A stretch of DNA of 52,461 nt, from NCBI GenBank assembly GCA_002083395.1, contig LWDH01000051.1, forward strand, positions 1 to 52,461, given 5' to 3'. The DNA is from Proteobacteria bacterium SG_bin4. GTDB lineage: Bacteria > Pseudomonadota > Gammaproteobacteria > Burkholderiales > Nitrosomonadaceae. Every line of letters begins with the position of its first letter. Position 1 is the stretch's first letter. The translations under genes and the position numbers were made by a program. Below are positions 8,960 to 17,737 of this stretch, piece by piece. Below the pieces are notes generated by a model. It saw only the letters and a list, made by a program, of their open reading frames with translations, made no database searches and was not told the origin of the DNA.

Positions 8960-9595
8960 ATGACCCATCAGCCGCCTTCTGATCGCAATCCCGAGGGCGA
9001 CAAAAAGCCGGAAATCAGCCTTTTGTCGCTCCTGATTTTATCCTTATTTATCGGATTGATCGTGGGCGCAGGGATCGACAAATCGCTTATCCTTCCCGTT
9101 ACGCTGGTTACTGCGATTATTTTCTATATCAAGCGTGACAAAATTGCTGCCACCGATATTCAAACGCCATCAAGCGCAAAATCAACAAAACATAACCATT
9201 CGATCGAGAACACCTATCATTGGCCGGATTTGGGGCAATTCAATTGCGCCATCCATGCGGAACCCTATCAAAAAACGATCCAGCAACTCGTGCAGGAAAA
9301 TACTGCTGCTTCTGATCAATCACCGTCGGCGCAATCACTCATTTTTACAGCGCAATTGATCCCGGATCTCAGCAATCCCTTTGACACCGATATTATCCGG
9401 GTGGAGATTCACCAGCAAACGGTCGGCCATCTGTATGGAGAACCGGCGCGAAGTTTCCGTGATCGATTGAAGGAAAAACGACTGACGGATCAAGTTACCT
9501 TTTGTAAGGCATTGATCATCATCGTCAACTCTGCCGAGAGCAAACCGCTTCACTATCGTGTCATGCTGGATTTGGCACTGCCGGATTGCCATTAA
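8960..9595 (+). CDS. Two-helix membrane protein with a HIRAN-like tail
   Basis: A 211-residue protein. After a polar N-terminus there are two membrane helices (about residues 20-40 and 43-58), a Thr/Ser/Gln-rich linker, and a soluble C-terminal part. That part contains NPFDTDIIRVEI and VGHLYGEPARSFRDRL, resembling the core of HIRAN-type domains (NP.D..A..V, VG.L....A..). The resemblance is weak and recalled, not searched. It starts 4 bases after the glutathione peroxidase stop, so the two are probably co-transcribed. The function is unknown. Confidence 0.55.
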   Translation: MTHQPPSDRNPEGDKKPEISLLSLLILSLFIGLIVGAGIDKSLILPVTLVTAIIFYIKRDKIAATDIQTPSSAKSTKHNHSIENTYHWPDLGQFNCAIHAEPYQKTIQQLVQENTAASDQSPSAQSLIFTAQLIPDLSNPFDTDIIRVEIHQQTVGHLYGEPARSFRDRLKEKRLTDQVTFCKALIIIVNSAESKPLHYRVMLDLALPDCH

Positions 9596-9712
9596 AGCTC
9601 GTTGGTGCCAATCCTTATAATCAGTGCTCCCTTGCGATTGACGCTTTCTGCATCTTTCTGTACAGTCGGAATGAGGTCAGCGAGCTTTTTTCAACTTTTA
9701 TTCCTAAACTAA

Positions 9713-10201
9713 ATGATCCATCACGTTAGCGGCGATATTCTTCTTTCCAAGGCACATGCCATTGCACACGGCGTTGCGCCGAATGATCCATTTTCTTCCG
9801 GTTTGGCGTTGAGCTTGAGGGAGCAATGGCCGGCGATGTATAAGGATTTCCGGCATTTCTGCCAAACCACACACCCGAAAACCGGGAGTGCTTGGGTATG
9901 GGGCGGCGCTGAAGGAGCGCGTATCATCAATTTGTTTACGCAAGATGCCGCGCCTGATCATGCTTCCAAGCCGGGGAAAGCAACTATCGAACATGTGAAT
10001 CACGCGTTGCGGGAATTGCGCCGGTTAATGGATGCAGAAAAATTTCACAGCCTCGCGTTACCTCGCCTCGCTACCGGAGTCGGCGGATTGAGCTGGGAGG
10101 AAGTCAGCCCCCTGATCGCTAAGCATTTAGGCGATTTGCAAGTCCCGGTTTACGTCTATGTCACCTTCCACAAGGGCATCGCTGCCAGCGAGCCTGCATG
10201 A
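9713..10201 (+). CDS. Macro-domain protein (ADP-ribose-binding)
   Basis: A 162-residue single-domain macro protein. It starts HHVSGDILLSKAHAIAHGVA, matching the first macro strand and ligand loop (GDI). It also has the glycine-rich phosphate loop LPRLATGVGGLSWEEV at about 117-132. Spacing and sequence resemble the small ADP-ribose-1''-phosphate phosphatase/TARG1-like group, which removes ADP-ribose from phosphates or from acyl-linked proteins. No clear ribosome-binding site precedes the ATG. It is followed 18 bases later by the amidoligase gene, suggesting one transcription unit. Confidence 0.85.
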   Translation: MIHHVSGDILLSKAHAIAHGVAPNDPFSSGLALSLREQWPAMYKDFRHFCQTTHPKTGSAWVWGGAEGARIINLFTQDAAPDHASKPGKATIEHVNHALRELRRLMDAEKFHSLALPRLATGVGGLSWEEVSPLIAKHLGDLQVPVYVYVTFHKGIAASEPA

Positions 10202-10219
10202 TGGCTTCGAGCAGTTGCG

Positions 10220-11644
10220 ATGGGCCAGGAAATCAACCAGACGCAATTCGATGATCAAATTTTCAAGGAATATCGGCGTCGTCTATTCCGGGAAATTGAA
10301 TTACTAGAGGAACAGCTTTCACAAGGTATTTTTTCAACGATCGGTGAAATCGGCGGCTATGAGCTTGAATCCTGGCTGGTGGATCACAATTATTTTCCAT
10401 CACCGATCAATCAAGCCTTCCTGACGCGTCTCAACAATCCTTTGGTGGTGCACGAACTGTCACGTTTTAATGTCGAGCTCAACGGCGCACCGGTGCCACT
10501 GAAAGGTAACGCACTGTCAGCCATGGCATCCGAGCTCGGTCAGAATTGGCACGAATGCCAGGAAGTTGCACATCAGATGGATAGCGTGCTGATGATGATC
10601 GGCATTTTGCCGACGGTGCGGCAATCCGATTTATGTCTGGCGAATATGTCAGAACTCAAACGTTACCGCGCGCTGAACGAACAAGTGTTCAAGCGCCGTT
10701 GCGGACGTCCCTTGCATGTCTGCATCAATGGGCGCGAGCGTCTCGATATCGCTCATCCGGATGTGATGCTGGAAGCTGCTACCACATCGTTCCAAGTGCA
10801 TTTGCAGAGCGCGCAGCATAATGCCGTGCGCTATTTCAACGCATCCATTATCGCAGCCGGGCCATTGATGGCAGCGTCAGGCAATTCGCCGTTGTTATTC
10901 GATACCGATCTCTGGGATGAAACACGCATTCCGCTGTTTGAACAATCGGTTGAAATTAACGACCAATCCCAACTTGGGAACCACCGCGTCAGTTTTGGCT
11001 GTGGTTATGTCCGCGATTCCCTGTTCGAATGTTTTGCAGAAAATCTTGCACATCATGATGTATTGTTGCCTATTTTAATGGACAGCCCGCCACAGCAGTT
11101 TGCACACCTCCGATTGCACAATGGCACGATTTGGCGCTGGGTTCGGCCGCTGATCGGTTTTGACCCCGACGGTACGCCGCATTTGCGCATCGAGCAGCGC
11201 GTGCTACCAGCCGGTCCTACGATTGCCGATATGATCGCCAATGCCGCCTTGTCTTTTGGCCTGACGCATTATCTTGCCACCATGCGCGAGGCGCCGGAAG
11301 TTGCTTTCAGTTTTAACCTGGCCTGTGATAATTTTTATGCCGCCGCACGCCATGGGCTTCAGGCCGAATTAGCCTGGCTGGATGGCTGCACCAGCGAAGC
11401 GCGCATTCTATTGCTCGAAGATATTCTGCCGATGGCGCGCCAAGGGCTGGTAGCGCTTGGCATCGACAAGACCGACATCGATCGCAATCTTGGCATTCTG
11501 GAATCCCGCATTAAAAGCGGTCAAACCGGCGCTGCATGGCAGCGCGCATATCGCGAGAAATACCAGGCAGACAGCTTGCATTTGGTTGCCACCTATCTGG
11601 AACGGCAACGAAGCGGCGCGCCGGTGCATGAATGGGCACTGTAA
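10220..11644 (+). CDS. GCS2-family carboxylate-amine ligase (glutamate-cysteine ligase-like)
   Basis: A 474-residue protein related to the GCS2 branch of glutamate-cysteine ligases. Near the N-terminus GEIGGYELESWLVD (residues about 41-54) carries the catalytic acidic residues. FNVELNG, a central QVHLQ segment, and LRLHNGTIWRWVRP with RIEQRVLPAGPT follow the family order. Members join glutamate or other carboxylates to amines at ATP cost. Glutathione synthase is not adjacent, so ordinary glutathione synthesis is not implied. It is followed almost immediately by a zinc deacylase, suggesting a make-and-trim pair for a gamma-glutamyl-type compound. Confidence 0.75.
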   Translation: MGQEINQTQFDDQIFKEYRRRLFREIELLEEQLSQGIFSTIGEIGGYELESWLVDHNYFPSPINQAFLTRLNNPLVVHELSRFNVELNGAPVPLKGNALSAMASELGQNWHECQEVAHQMDSVLMMIGILPTVRQSDLCLANMSELKRYRALNEQVFKRRCGRPLHVCINGRERLDIAHPDVMLEAATTSFQVHLQSAQHNAVRYFNASIIAAGPLMAASGNSPLLFDTDLWDETRIPLFEQSVEINDQSQLGNHRVSFGCGYVRDSLFECFAENLAHHDVLLPILMDSPPQQFAHLRLHNGTIWRWVRPLIGFDPDGTPHLRIEQRVLPAGPTIADMIANAALSFGLTHYLATMREAPEVAFSFNLACDNFYAAARHGLQAELAWLDGCTSEARILLLEDILPMARQGLVALGIDKTDIDRNLGILESRIKSGQTGAAWQRAYREKYQADSLHLVATYLERQRSGAPVHEWAL

Positions 11645-11646
11645 GC

Positions 11647-12660
11647 ATGCTGACGGAATTAGATTACTTGCCGGATGGACTGCTGCAGGTGGAAGCGACC
11701 GGATTACATACGGTATTGCCCGGCCCTACCCTGATTCACTTGCCCGGCAGGCGTGAAGCGCCGTTGTTTGTATCGATCCTGTTGCACGGCAACGAAGACA
11801 CCGGTTTGAAAGCCCTGCAGATGGTTTTGAAGAAATATCAAAACCAGCTTCTGCCGCGCGCCCTGTCACTGTATATCGGCAATGTTACCGCCGCCCGTGC
11901 GGGAGTTCGCCGCTTGGAAAATCAGTTGGACTACAATCGCGTTTGGTCGCTCGAAAATGGTGCGGTCGTTACCGAAGAACACCGCATGATGCGCCAAATC
12001 ATCAGCATCATGGCGCACCGCAAGGTGTTTGCCAGCATCGACATTCATAACAATACCGGTTTGAATCCGCATTACGCCTGCGTCAACCGCCTGGACGATG
12101 CCTTTTTGCATTTGGCCACGATGTTTTCGCGCATCGTCGTGTATTTCACCCACCCCAAAGGCGTTCAATCCGAAGCATTTGCCAGGCTTTGCCCAGCGGT
12201 TACGGTGGAATGCGGCAAGCCGGGTGGAATCGGCGGCATCGAGCACGCGGCTTGTTTTGTCGAAGGCGCGTTGCATTTATCTGCGTTTCCGGCGCATCCC
12301 GTGGCCAGCCAGGATCTGGAATTGTTTCAATCGGTCGCGGTTGTCACCGTCCCACAAGAGATCAGTCTCAGCGTCGGCGATCCTGCGACGGATTTATGCT
12401 TGATTGAAAATATTGATTATTACAATTTCCGTTTGCTCGATCCCGGCACGCATCTGGCAGTAGTGGCGCCCGGATGCGCCAAGCCTTTGCAAGTGCGCAA
12501 TGGCCTGGGTTGCGACATGAGTGCACATTACTTCGAAAACCGTGACGGCAATTTATTGACCCGGCAGCTAGTAATGCCCGCGATGCTGACGCGCGATACC
12601 CGCATCATCCGCCAGGATTGTTTGTGCTATTTGATGGAACGTCTGGATCGAAAGCCTTGA
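11647..12660 (+). CDS. Succinylglutamate desuccinylase/aspartoacylase-like M14 amidohydrolase
   Basis: A 337-residue zinc enzyme of the AstE/AspA branch of M14. The metal site is readable: HGNED (His 47, Glu 50 from this start), then DIHNN with the third ligand His, and a Glu in TVECGKPGG likely acting as general base. The start at 11647 follows the amidoligase stop by 2 bases; an upstream ATG at 11632 would overlap it. AstE itself belongs with arginine catabolism genes, none of which are here, so the substrate is probably a product of the neighbouring ligase. Confidence 0.82.
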   Translation: MLTELDYLPDGLLQVEATGLHTVLPGPTLIHLPGRREAPLFVSILLHGNEDTGLKALQMVLKKYQNQLLPRALSLYIGNVTAARAGVRRLENQLDYNRVWSLENGAVVTEEHRMMRQIISIMAHRKVFASIDIHNNTGLNPHYACVNRLDDAFLHLATMFSRIVVYFTHPKGVQSEAFARLCPAVTVECGKPGGIGGIEHAACFVEGALHLSAFPAHPVASQDLELFQSVAVVTVPQEISLSVGDPATDLCLIENIDYYNFRLLDPGTHLAVVAPGCAKPLQVRNGLGCDMSAHYFENRDGNLLTRQLVMPAMLTRDTRIIRQDCLCYLMERLDRKP

Positions 12661-12780
12661 TAGATGATCGTTTTAACTGATCGATCCGGCTAGAAATCCG
12701 CCATCTGTTTAAATGTATGAAAATTTGAACCCGGTTTTTTCTTAAAATTAATATCAATCCGGCAGCATCATAAGAAAAGC

Positions 12781-12808
12781 TTGCACTTTATTTGAAAATG
12801 AATATAAT
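12781..12808 (+). promoter_or_regulatory. Sigma-70 promoter of hemP
   Basis: TTGCAC (12781-12786), a 16-base spacer, then a perfect TATAAT (12803-12808), 36 bases before the hemP ATG. The -10 overlaps the Fur box, as in a classic Fur-repressed promoter. Confidence 0.7.
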
Positions 12809-12824
12809 GAGAATCATTCTCATT
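12806..12824 (+). promoter_or_regulatory. Fur box of hemP
   Basis: AATGAGAATCATTCTCATT is a perfect palindrome around its central base and matches the Fur consensus closely. It covers the end of the -10 and the transcription start of the hemP promoter, so iron-dependent repression is expected. Confidence 0.85.
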
Positions 12825-12843
12825 TGATTCGGAAAAACACATC

Positions 12844-13029
12844 ATGAATATTTTAAGTTCTCAACCAGTCAGCGCAAGAAACTTACCGCAATCCGGAATA
12901 GCGGAAATCAACAAACTCATCGATAGCGATGTCTTGTTCAGACATGGCGACGTCGTGATCATCCTGCACAAAGGTGAACAATATGCATTGCGCCGTACGC
13001 GAAATGGCAAGCTGATTCTGAACAAATAG
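12844..13029 (+). CDS. hemP: Haemin uptake protein HemP/HmuP
   Basis: A 61-residue protein of the HemP family. It contains the diagnostic core IDSDVLFRHGDVVIILHKGEQYALRRTRNGKLILNK in parts: VLFRHGD, I.H.GE.Y.LR.T, GKLILNK. Family members help express haem receptors. It lies directly under a Fur box and strong promoter. The usual downstream TonB-dependent haem receptor is absent; the next features are a repeat element and bacterioferritin. Confidence 0.9.
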   Translation: MNILSSQPVSARNLPQSGIAEINKLIDSDVLFRHGDVVIILHKGEQYALRRTRNGKLILNK

Positions 13030-13125
13030 TGGATAAAAAGCGGATATCCTGTATATTTATGCTTGTAAGTTGTTAGCGGTATCGTACTTCGTAAAGCCAG
13101 CTAAAACCTGATTTACGGATGCATG

Positions 13126-13272
13126 TTAACAGACCGTTGAAAAACGTTTCGAGGCAGCCGATACAAGGCAAAAACAGGCGAAAAAGCGCAGTTTATGCGG
13201 TATAAATGAGCATTTTGAGCTTGTTTTTAACACCGTAGCGGCAACGCCGATAGTTTTTCAACGGCCTGTTAA
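13126..13272. repeat. TTAA-flanked MITE-like element (family 2, full copy)
   Basis: Inverted ends TTAACAGACCGTTGAAAAAC (13126-13145) and its complement at 13253-13272 match at 19 of 20 bases. The outermost TTAA on both sides could be a target duplication around a 139-bp CAG...CTG element. The interior block GCGCAGTTTATGCGGTATAA followed by ATGAGCATTTT also occurs, slightly changed, in the GAGACC-ended element at 4662-4802. It has no coding capacity. It occupies much of the 373-base gap between hemP and bfr. Confidence 0.75.
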
Positions 13273-13402
13273 GGACTCATGCAAGGCATGCTGATCGGCA
13301 CAATACAAGCAATTGAATTGAGAATGCAGATAATACAGTACCAGTGCGATATCTTTCCGATACTGCCGTAGATGTGCAAAAGACTTGTCTGAGGAGATAA
13401 AA

Positions 13403-13867
13403 ATGAAAGGTAACGTAGAAATTATCCGCTGGTTAAATCTTCAACTGCAACATGAATTAACTGCCATTAATCAATATTTCCTCCACGCGCGCATGTATAA
13501 GAACTGGGGATTCAACAGCCTTGGAGACCATGAATTTAAAGAATCCTGCGAGGAAATGAAACATGCGGACAGTTTGATCGAAAGAATCCTTCTGTTGGAA
13601 GGCCTTCCCAATCTGCAGGATCTGGGCAAATTGATGATCGGAGAAACCGCGGAAGAATGTGTCGCATGCGACCTGAAGCTCGAATACATCTCGCGGGATA
13701 CATTGCTCGCCGCAATCGCCGCCTGTGAGTCGGCGCAAGACTTCGTGTCGCGGGAGATATTCGAACAGATTCTAGAAGATACTGAAGAACATATCGATTG
13801 GCTGGAAACCCAATTGAATGTCATGGAAAAAGTCGGTATCCACAATTGGCTGCAAAGCCAGATGTAA
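13403..13867 (+). CDS. bfr: Bacterioferritin
   Basis: A 154-residue iron-storage protein. The start at 13403 gives the family's usual MKGN beginning, with GAGGAGATA just upstream. The haem-ligand Met 52 is present, as are diiron ligands Glu 18, Glu 51, His 54, Glu 94 and His 130. The sixth canonical ligand, Glu 127 in E. coli numbering, is Thr here (DTEEH instead of DEEGH), with Glu at 128 and 129. It forms 24-mer cages that oxidise and store Fe. It lies near Fur-controlled hemP, but no Fur box is seen directly before it. Confidence 0.93.
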   Translation: MKGNVEIIRWLNLQLQHELTAINQYFLHARMYKNWGFNSLGDHEFKESCEEMKHADSLIERILLLEGLPNLQDLGKLMIGETAEECVACDLKLEYISRDTLLAAIAACESAQDFVSREIFEQILEDTEEHIDWLETQLNVMEKVGIHNWLQSQM

Positions 13868-13882
13868 TTTGTTTTGCCATCG

Positions 13883-13912
13883 CCGCTGGAGTTTCTCTTC
13901 CTTATCCAGCGG
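13883..13912 (+). terminator. Hairpin after bfr
   Basis: CCGCTGGA (13883-13890) pairs perfectly with TCCAGCGG (13905-13912), 16 bases after the bfr stop. There is no T-run after it, so it may be an mRNA 3'-end hairpin and not a factor-independent terminator. Confidence 0.35.
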
Positions 13913-13991
13913 CTCATTTAGCCAGCCAGCCCTTCTCCCGGGTCAGCCAGCCGTTTTTTTTAGTTGCTGATGATTTGCAGGAGACTCGAAA

Positions 13992-14642
13992 ATGAAACTC
14001 ATCAAGAAACCGCTTATGGCTGCATCCTTGTGCGCCATTCCAAATTATCATACTTCCGCTTCAACGGATGCAGACAGCTTTCTGTCCCATCGCAACGAAA
14101 ATGTTCTAAAGCTATTTTCGATGCTAAAACGCTGGCGTAATCGTATCAGCCGGATATTTGCAACCAAAATCAATGCCGAACTAACGCTTAATAAAACTTC
14201 GACTGTTACCGGCTGGGCGCCGCTGGTCAAAACCACTGGGCAGATTGAAACAACAAGCGCTGCTATCCCGGATAGCGCACTGATTCCATATCGCGACACT
14301 GCTCACTTGAAGAATCAATCGATACTCTGTGTCGGTGGGCGCATCAAGCTGTATGCGGATTACGAGCGGTTAGTGGCAAACTGCGGCGGTTGTTTTCTGG
14401 CATTTCACGGCGACGCCGATGATTCACTGGATCGCTTGCCGCTATTGCTGGAAATGACCGATATGATCATATGCCCGGTCGATTGCGTCAATCACGAAGC
14501 ATTCTTGATGGTCAAACGCTTTTGCAAGCACACACAAAAACCTTGCGTGCTTCTAGACCGCTCCGAAGTCAGAACTTTCAATGCGGGTATTCATGCGCTA
14601 GCTAAAGTCGGTGATGAAATGAGCGGCAACAGGAATCCGTAA
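13992..14642 (+). CDS. DUF2325 domain protein
   Basis: A 216-residue protein preceded by CAGGAG. The first ~105 residues are basic and polar without a recognised domain. Residues about 110-205 match DUF2325: ILCVGGR at the start, a GG..F..HGD segment, MTDMIICPVDCVNHEA and a Cys-rich KRFCKHTQKPCV. The fold looks Rossmann-like. The function is unknown. A family-1 mobile element begins 6 bases after its stop codon. Confidence 0.75.
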   Translation: MKLIKKPLMAASLCAIPNYHTSASTDADSFLSHRNENVLKLFSMLKRWRNRISRIFATKINAELTLNKTSTVTGWAPLVKTTGQIETTSAAIPDSALIPYRDTAHLKNQSILCVGGRIKLYADYERLVANCGGCFLAFHGDADDSLDRLPLLLEMTDMIICPVDCVNHEAFLMVKRFCKHTQKPCVLLDRSEVRTFNAGIHALAKVGDEMSGNRNP

Positions 14643-14648
14643 TTTCTA

Positions 14649-14793
14649 GGGAAACACTGATTAATTCGCTTGAGCAAAATGAGATGCAAGGCGGATGAAG
14701 CGCAAGAAGCAAGACATATCAATCGGATAGGCAAGTTCTGAGCACCACCCAACGCAGCAAATCGCTTGCGCAGGCAATTAATCAGTGTTTCCC
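14649..14793 (+). repeat. MITE-like element, family 1 copy B (145 bp)
   Basis: Perfect inverted ends, GGGAAACACTGATTAATT at 14649-14666 and its complement at 14776-14793. The interior is shared with copies A, C and D (GATGCAAGGCGGATGAAGCG, GACATATCA, CAACGCAGCAAAT.GCTTGCGC). Total length 145 bp, the same as copies C and D. It has no ORF. Confidence 0.85.
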
Positions 14794-14899
14794 GAGGAAA
14801 CTTTCAACAAACCCCAATGAGCCAAGCCGTCGTTGACAACCGCAGCCCACTGAGTAATTTTGTTGCAAAGCGATTATGCTGCGATCATCGTTGGCAGGA

Positions 14900-16060
14900 T
14901 CATTGTTTCTTCTCCTCTCGCCGCCAGGCAATACCTAACAGCCCCAATCCGACCAGTAACATCAAGTAAGCCCCGGGTTCCGGTACGGCAACAACCGGGG
15001 ATAATAAAAATGCCCTAGAACCGCCCCCGGGCGATCCGGCCAATTCCCCCCAGCCGACGATTTGCCCGCGATTGTTAATGCCAACGGCGGTCAATTCACT
15101 CCACCCAGCCGCGACAACCGGCTCCAGTAATGAAAGATCGGTCACTGTCCCATCACTGTAGAGAAATGAACTTCGCGTACAATCGTCACAGTAATGATTC
15201 AATCCGCCGACCACTTGCCCCAGATCGTTGATGGCATCGGCGCGGCTATCCAGCGCGATGTTCAAACCGTCCATACTGGAGCCGGTAGTATCCGTAATAA
15301 AGGCTTTCACCGAAGAATAGCCGAAAAAATCATCGTAAAGCCCGGAAAATCCCACAATCTTTCCCGAGTTATTAATATCCCAGGCAATGCTGTGAGTCGA
15401 TCCGCTGAGTGTGTCCAAATCGATCATGCCCGTCCCGCCCGCACCCGTGACAAAGGCATGCTGGGTCAAACCATCCGCAATCGTGGAAGCACCCGCCACC
15501 TCCCCTGAGTTGTTAATGCTGTAGGCAATACTGTAATCTCCCCCCAAGGTACCCAAGTCGGTCATCCCCACGCCGCCAGGGCCGGTAATGAACGCATGAT
15601 AGGCGGCGTTCCCTGCTGTCGAAGATACACCCACTACCTGTCCCAAGTCGTTGATACCATATGCGATACTGTAATCTCCCCCGAGCGTCCCCAAATCCAT
15701 CATTCCCATCCCGTTTGCATCAGTCATATAAGCATGAAGCTGCCCGTCAGCAGTCATCGAGTACCCCACGACTTGCCCGGAATTATTGATATCCAGCGCA
15801 AAGCTTCGAGCTCCGCCCAAAGTATCCAAATAGCGCATGCCAACACCGTCCGGGCCGGTGATAAAAGCGCGATCGGAGCCGTTACCATTACCCACCACTT
15901 GTCCGGCGTCGTTAACCGCGCGAGCCACACTGTAGGTTCCGCCATGCATTCCTAAATCTACGATCGACCAGCCGGCATTGACAACTACCGGCACAAAAAA
16001 TGTCAATATTCCGCCAAGTAAGATCGCAATTCGATTTAGATTGAAAAATTGATAACTCAT
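14900..16060 (-). CDS. HAF-repeat PEP-CTERM exported protein
   Basis: A 386-residue secreted protein. It has a signal peptide (cleavage after VVNA, about residue 29), then about seven HAF repeats of the pattern DLGTLGG..S.AY.IN..GQVVG with HAF(I/V)T between them. It ends in a PEP-CTERM sorting tail: VPEPGAYLMLLVGLGLLG followed by the basic cluster WRREEKK. The tail should be recognised by an exosortase and removed on transfer to the envelope or exopolysaccharide. GAGGAAAA precedes the ATG. Its biological role is unknown. Confidence 0.88.
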   Translation of the reverse strand: MSYQFFNLNRIAILLGGILTFFVPVVVNAGWSIVDLGMHGGTYSVARAVNDAGQVVGNGNGSDRAFITGPDGVGMRYLDTLGGARSFALDINNSGQVVGYSMTADGQLHAYMTDANGMGMMDLGTLGGDYSIAYGINDLGQVVGVSSTAGNAAYHAFITGPGGVGMTDLGTLGGDYSIAYSINNSGEVAGASTIADGLTQHAFVTGAGGTGMIDLDTLSGSTHSIAWDINNSGKIVGFSGLYDDFFGYSSVKAFITDTTGSSMDGLNIALDSRADAINDLGQVVGGLNHYCDDCTRSSFLYSDGTVTDLSLLEPVVAAGWSELTAVGINNRGQIVGWGELAGSPGGGSRAFLLSPVVAVPEPGAYLMLLVGLGLLGIAWRREEKKQ

Positions 16061-16451
16061 TTTTTCCTCGCTGAGATAGAGTGGATTAATTTTTGCCCTG
16101 CCGAATAATAAGGTCGGTATTGATTTTGATAATTCAGAATAACGCCCTTTTTACCGGCCATTTCCGGATTTACAAGCAGCTATTGGCAAAAATACGCACT
16201 CATTTCCATGAATTAACAGCAATTTGCGCTGCTATTCTCAGAATTAAGAAATTTCTGAAAAAGAACAATCTTTGGTGTTTTTCGAATCGCACACTATCCG
16301 ATCAACATTAAATAATCACAATGCAATTCGATCCTGGGGAAGCACTTATACAAGCATATCGCGGTATGCAATAAAGTCTGTAACTTGTACTATAATCTTG
16401 GATTAACTCGCATTTAACCAAACTGCAATTACTCCTTATTGAGTCACCCCC
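16061..16451 (+). promoter_or_regulatory. Intergenic region with candidate proA promoter
   Basis: A 391-base AT-rich gap between divergent genes. TATAAT at 16391-16396, 55 bases before the proA ATG, is a good -10; no strong -35 stands 16-18 bases upstream. No credible ORF, repeat or operator was found in the rest. Confidence 0.35.
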
Positions 16452-17717
16452 ATGGATACTTCTGATATCAAAAGTTATATGCACGCTGTCGGCCAGAATG
16501 CACGCGCAGCGTCACGCCTGGTCGCAAAAGCCGAAACAGCGGCAAAGAATCAAGCTTTAACAGCGATGGCTAACGCCATCCGGCGCGATGAACCGGTTTT
16601 GATTGCTGCGAATGCAGAGGATCTGAAAAATGCACGTGCCAAAGGTTTGGAAGCTTCGATGATCGATCGGTTAATCCTGTCATCCAAAAGCATCGAAACG
16701 ATGGCAGAAGGATTGCTGCAAATCGCCGCTCTGGCAGATCCGGTCGGTGAAATTAGCGGGTTAAATTACCGCCCTTCCGGAATTCAGGTTGGAAAAATGC
16801 GCGTTCCGCTGGGAGTGATCGGCATTATTTACGAAGCTCGCCCGAATGTAACCGCAGACGCTGCAGGATTATGTTTAAAAGCGGGTAATGCAGCGATTTT
16901 ACGTGGTGGATCGGAAGCGATTCACAGCAATCAGGCCATCGCAGCGTGTGTCAAAGAGGGACTACGACTTGCCGGATTGCCGGAAACCGCCGTCCAGGTG
17001 ATCGAAACTACCGATCGAGCAGCAGTCGGGGAACTGATCACGATGAAGGAATTTGTCGATGTGATTGTGCCACGTGGCGGCAAGAGCTTGATCGAACGCA
17101 TCGCCAACGAAGCGCGGATCCCGGTCATCAAGCATCTGGATGGCGTTTGTCATGTCTATATTGACGATCAGGCAGATTTCGACAAAGCGATCAAAATCGC
17201 CGATCACGCTAAAACGCAACGCTACGGCACTTGCAATACCATGGAAACGTTGCTGATTCATAGCGGCATGGCGCCTGAAATTCTGCCGCCGCTCAGTAAA
17301 ATCTACTTCGATAAAGGCGTTGAATTACGCGGTGATGAAACAGCTTGCCGCATTATTCCGCAAATGAAAGCAGCCACCGAAGCCGATTGGTACGAGGAAT
17401 ACCTGGGACCGATTCTGAGTATCCGCATCGTTGAAAATCTGGACCAAGCAATTGATCACATTACTCGATACGGTTCGCAACATACCGATGCCATCGTCAC
17501 TGAAAACTATACCAGAGCTCGCCGCTTTCTCCGGGAAGTGGATTCCAGTTCGGTGATGGTCAACACCACCACTCGCTTCGCAGACGGTTTTGAATATGGC
17601 TTGGGCGCCGAAATCGGTATTTCCACTGATAAAATTCATGCGCGGGGACCGGTGGGTCTCGAAGGCCTGACCAGTCAAAAATTCATCGTGCTGGGTGACG
17701 GTCAGTTAAGAAAATAA
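16452..17717 (+). CDS. proA: Gamma-glutamyl phosphate reductase
   Basis: A 421-residue cytoplasmic enzyme that reduces gamma-glutamyl phosphate to glutamate semialdehyde with NADPH in proline synthesis. Readable landmarks are PLGVIGIIYEARPNVT, LCLKAGNAAILRGGSEA, VDVIVPRGG, the catalytic Cys near residue 260 in YGTCNTMETLL, and the C-terminal FADGFEYGLGAEIGISTDKIHARGP region. Full length. proB is not adjacent. lpdA follows 20 bases later. Confidence 0.96.
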   Translation: MDTSDIKSYMHAVGQNARAASRLVAKAETAAKNQALTAMANAIRRDEPVLIAANAEDLKNARAKGLEASMIDRLILSSKSIETMAEGLLQIAALADPVGEISGLNYRPSGIQVGKMRVPLGVIGIIYEARPNVTADAAGLCLKAGNAAILRGGSEAIHSNQAIAACVKEGLRLAGLPETAVQVIETTDRAAVGELITMKEFVDVIVPRGGKSLIERIANEARIPVIKHLDGVCHVYIDDQADFDKAIKIADHAKTQRYGTCNTMETLLIHSGMAPEILPPLSKIYFDKGVELRGDETACRIIPQMKAATEADWYEEYLGPILSIRIVENLDQAIDHITRYGSQHTDAIVTENYTRARRFLREVDSSSVMVNTTTRFADGFEYGLGAEIGISTDKIHARGPVGLEGLTSQKFIVLGDGQLRK

Positions 17718-17737
17718 ACACCGCAATAAAGATCGCC

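Noticed and set aside
9713..12660. Reading the GCS2/M14 pair as glutathione synthesis and arginine succinyl-transferase pathway genes
   Set aside because: No gshB, astA, astB, astC or astD homologue is adjacent; the family memberships alone do not support those pathways.
15194..15955. Repeated motifs in DNA that could be taken for a tandem or CRISPR-like array
   Set aside because: The periodicity comes from HAF protein repeats; spacing follows codons and there are no identical repeats with unique spacers.
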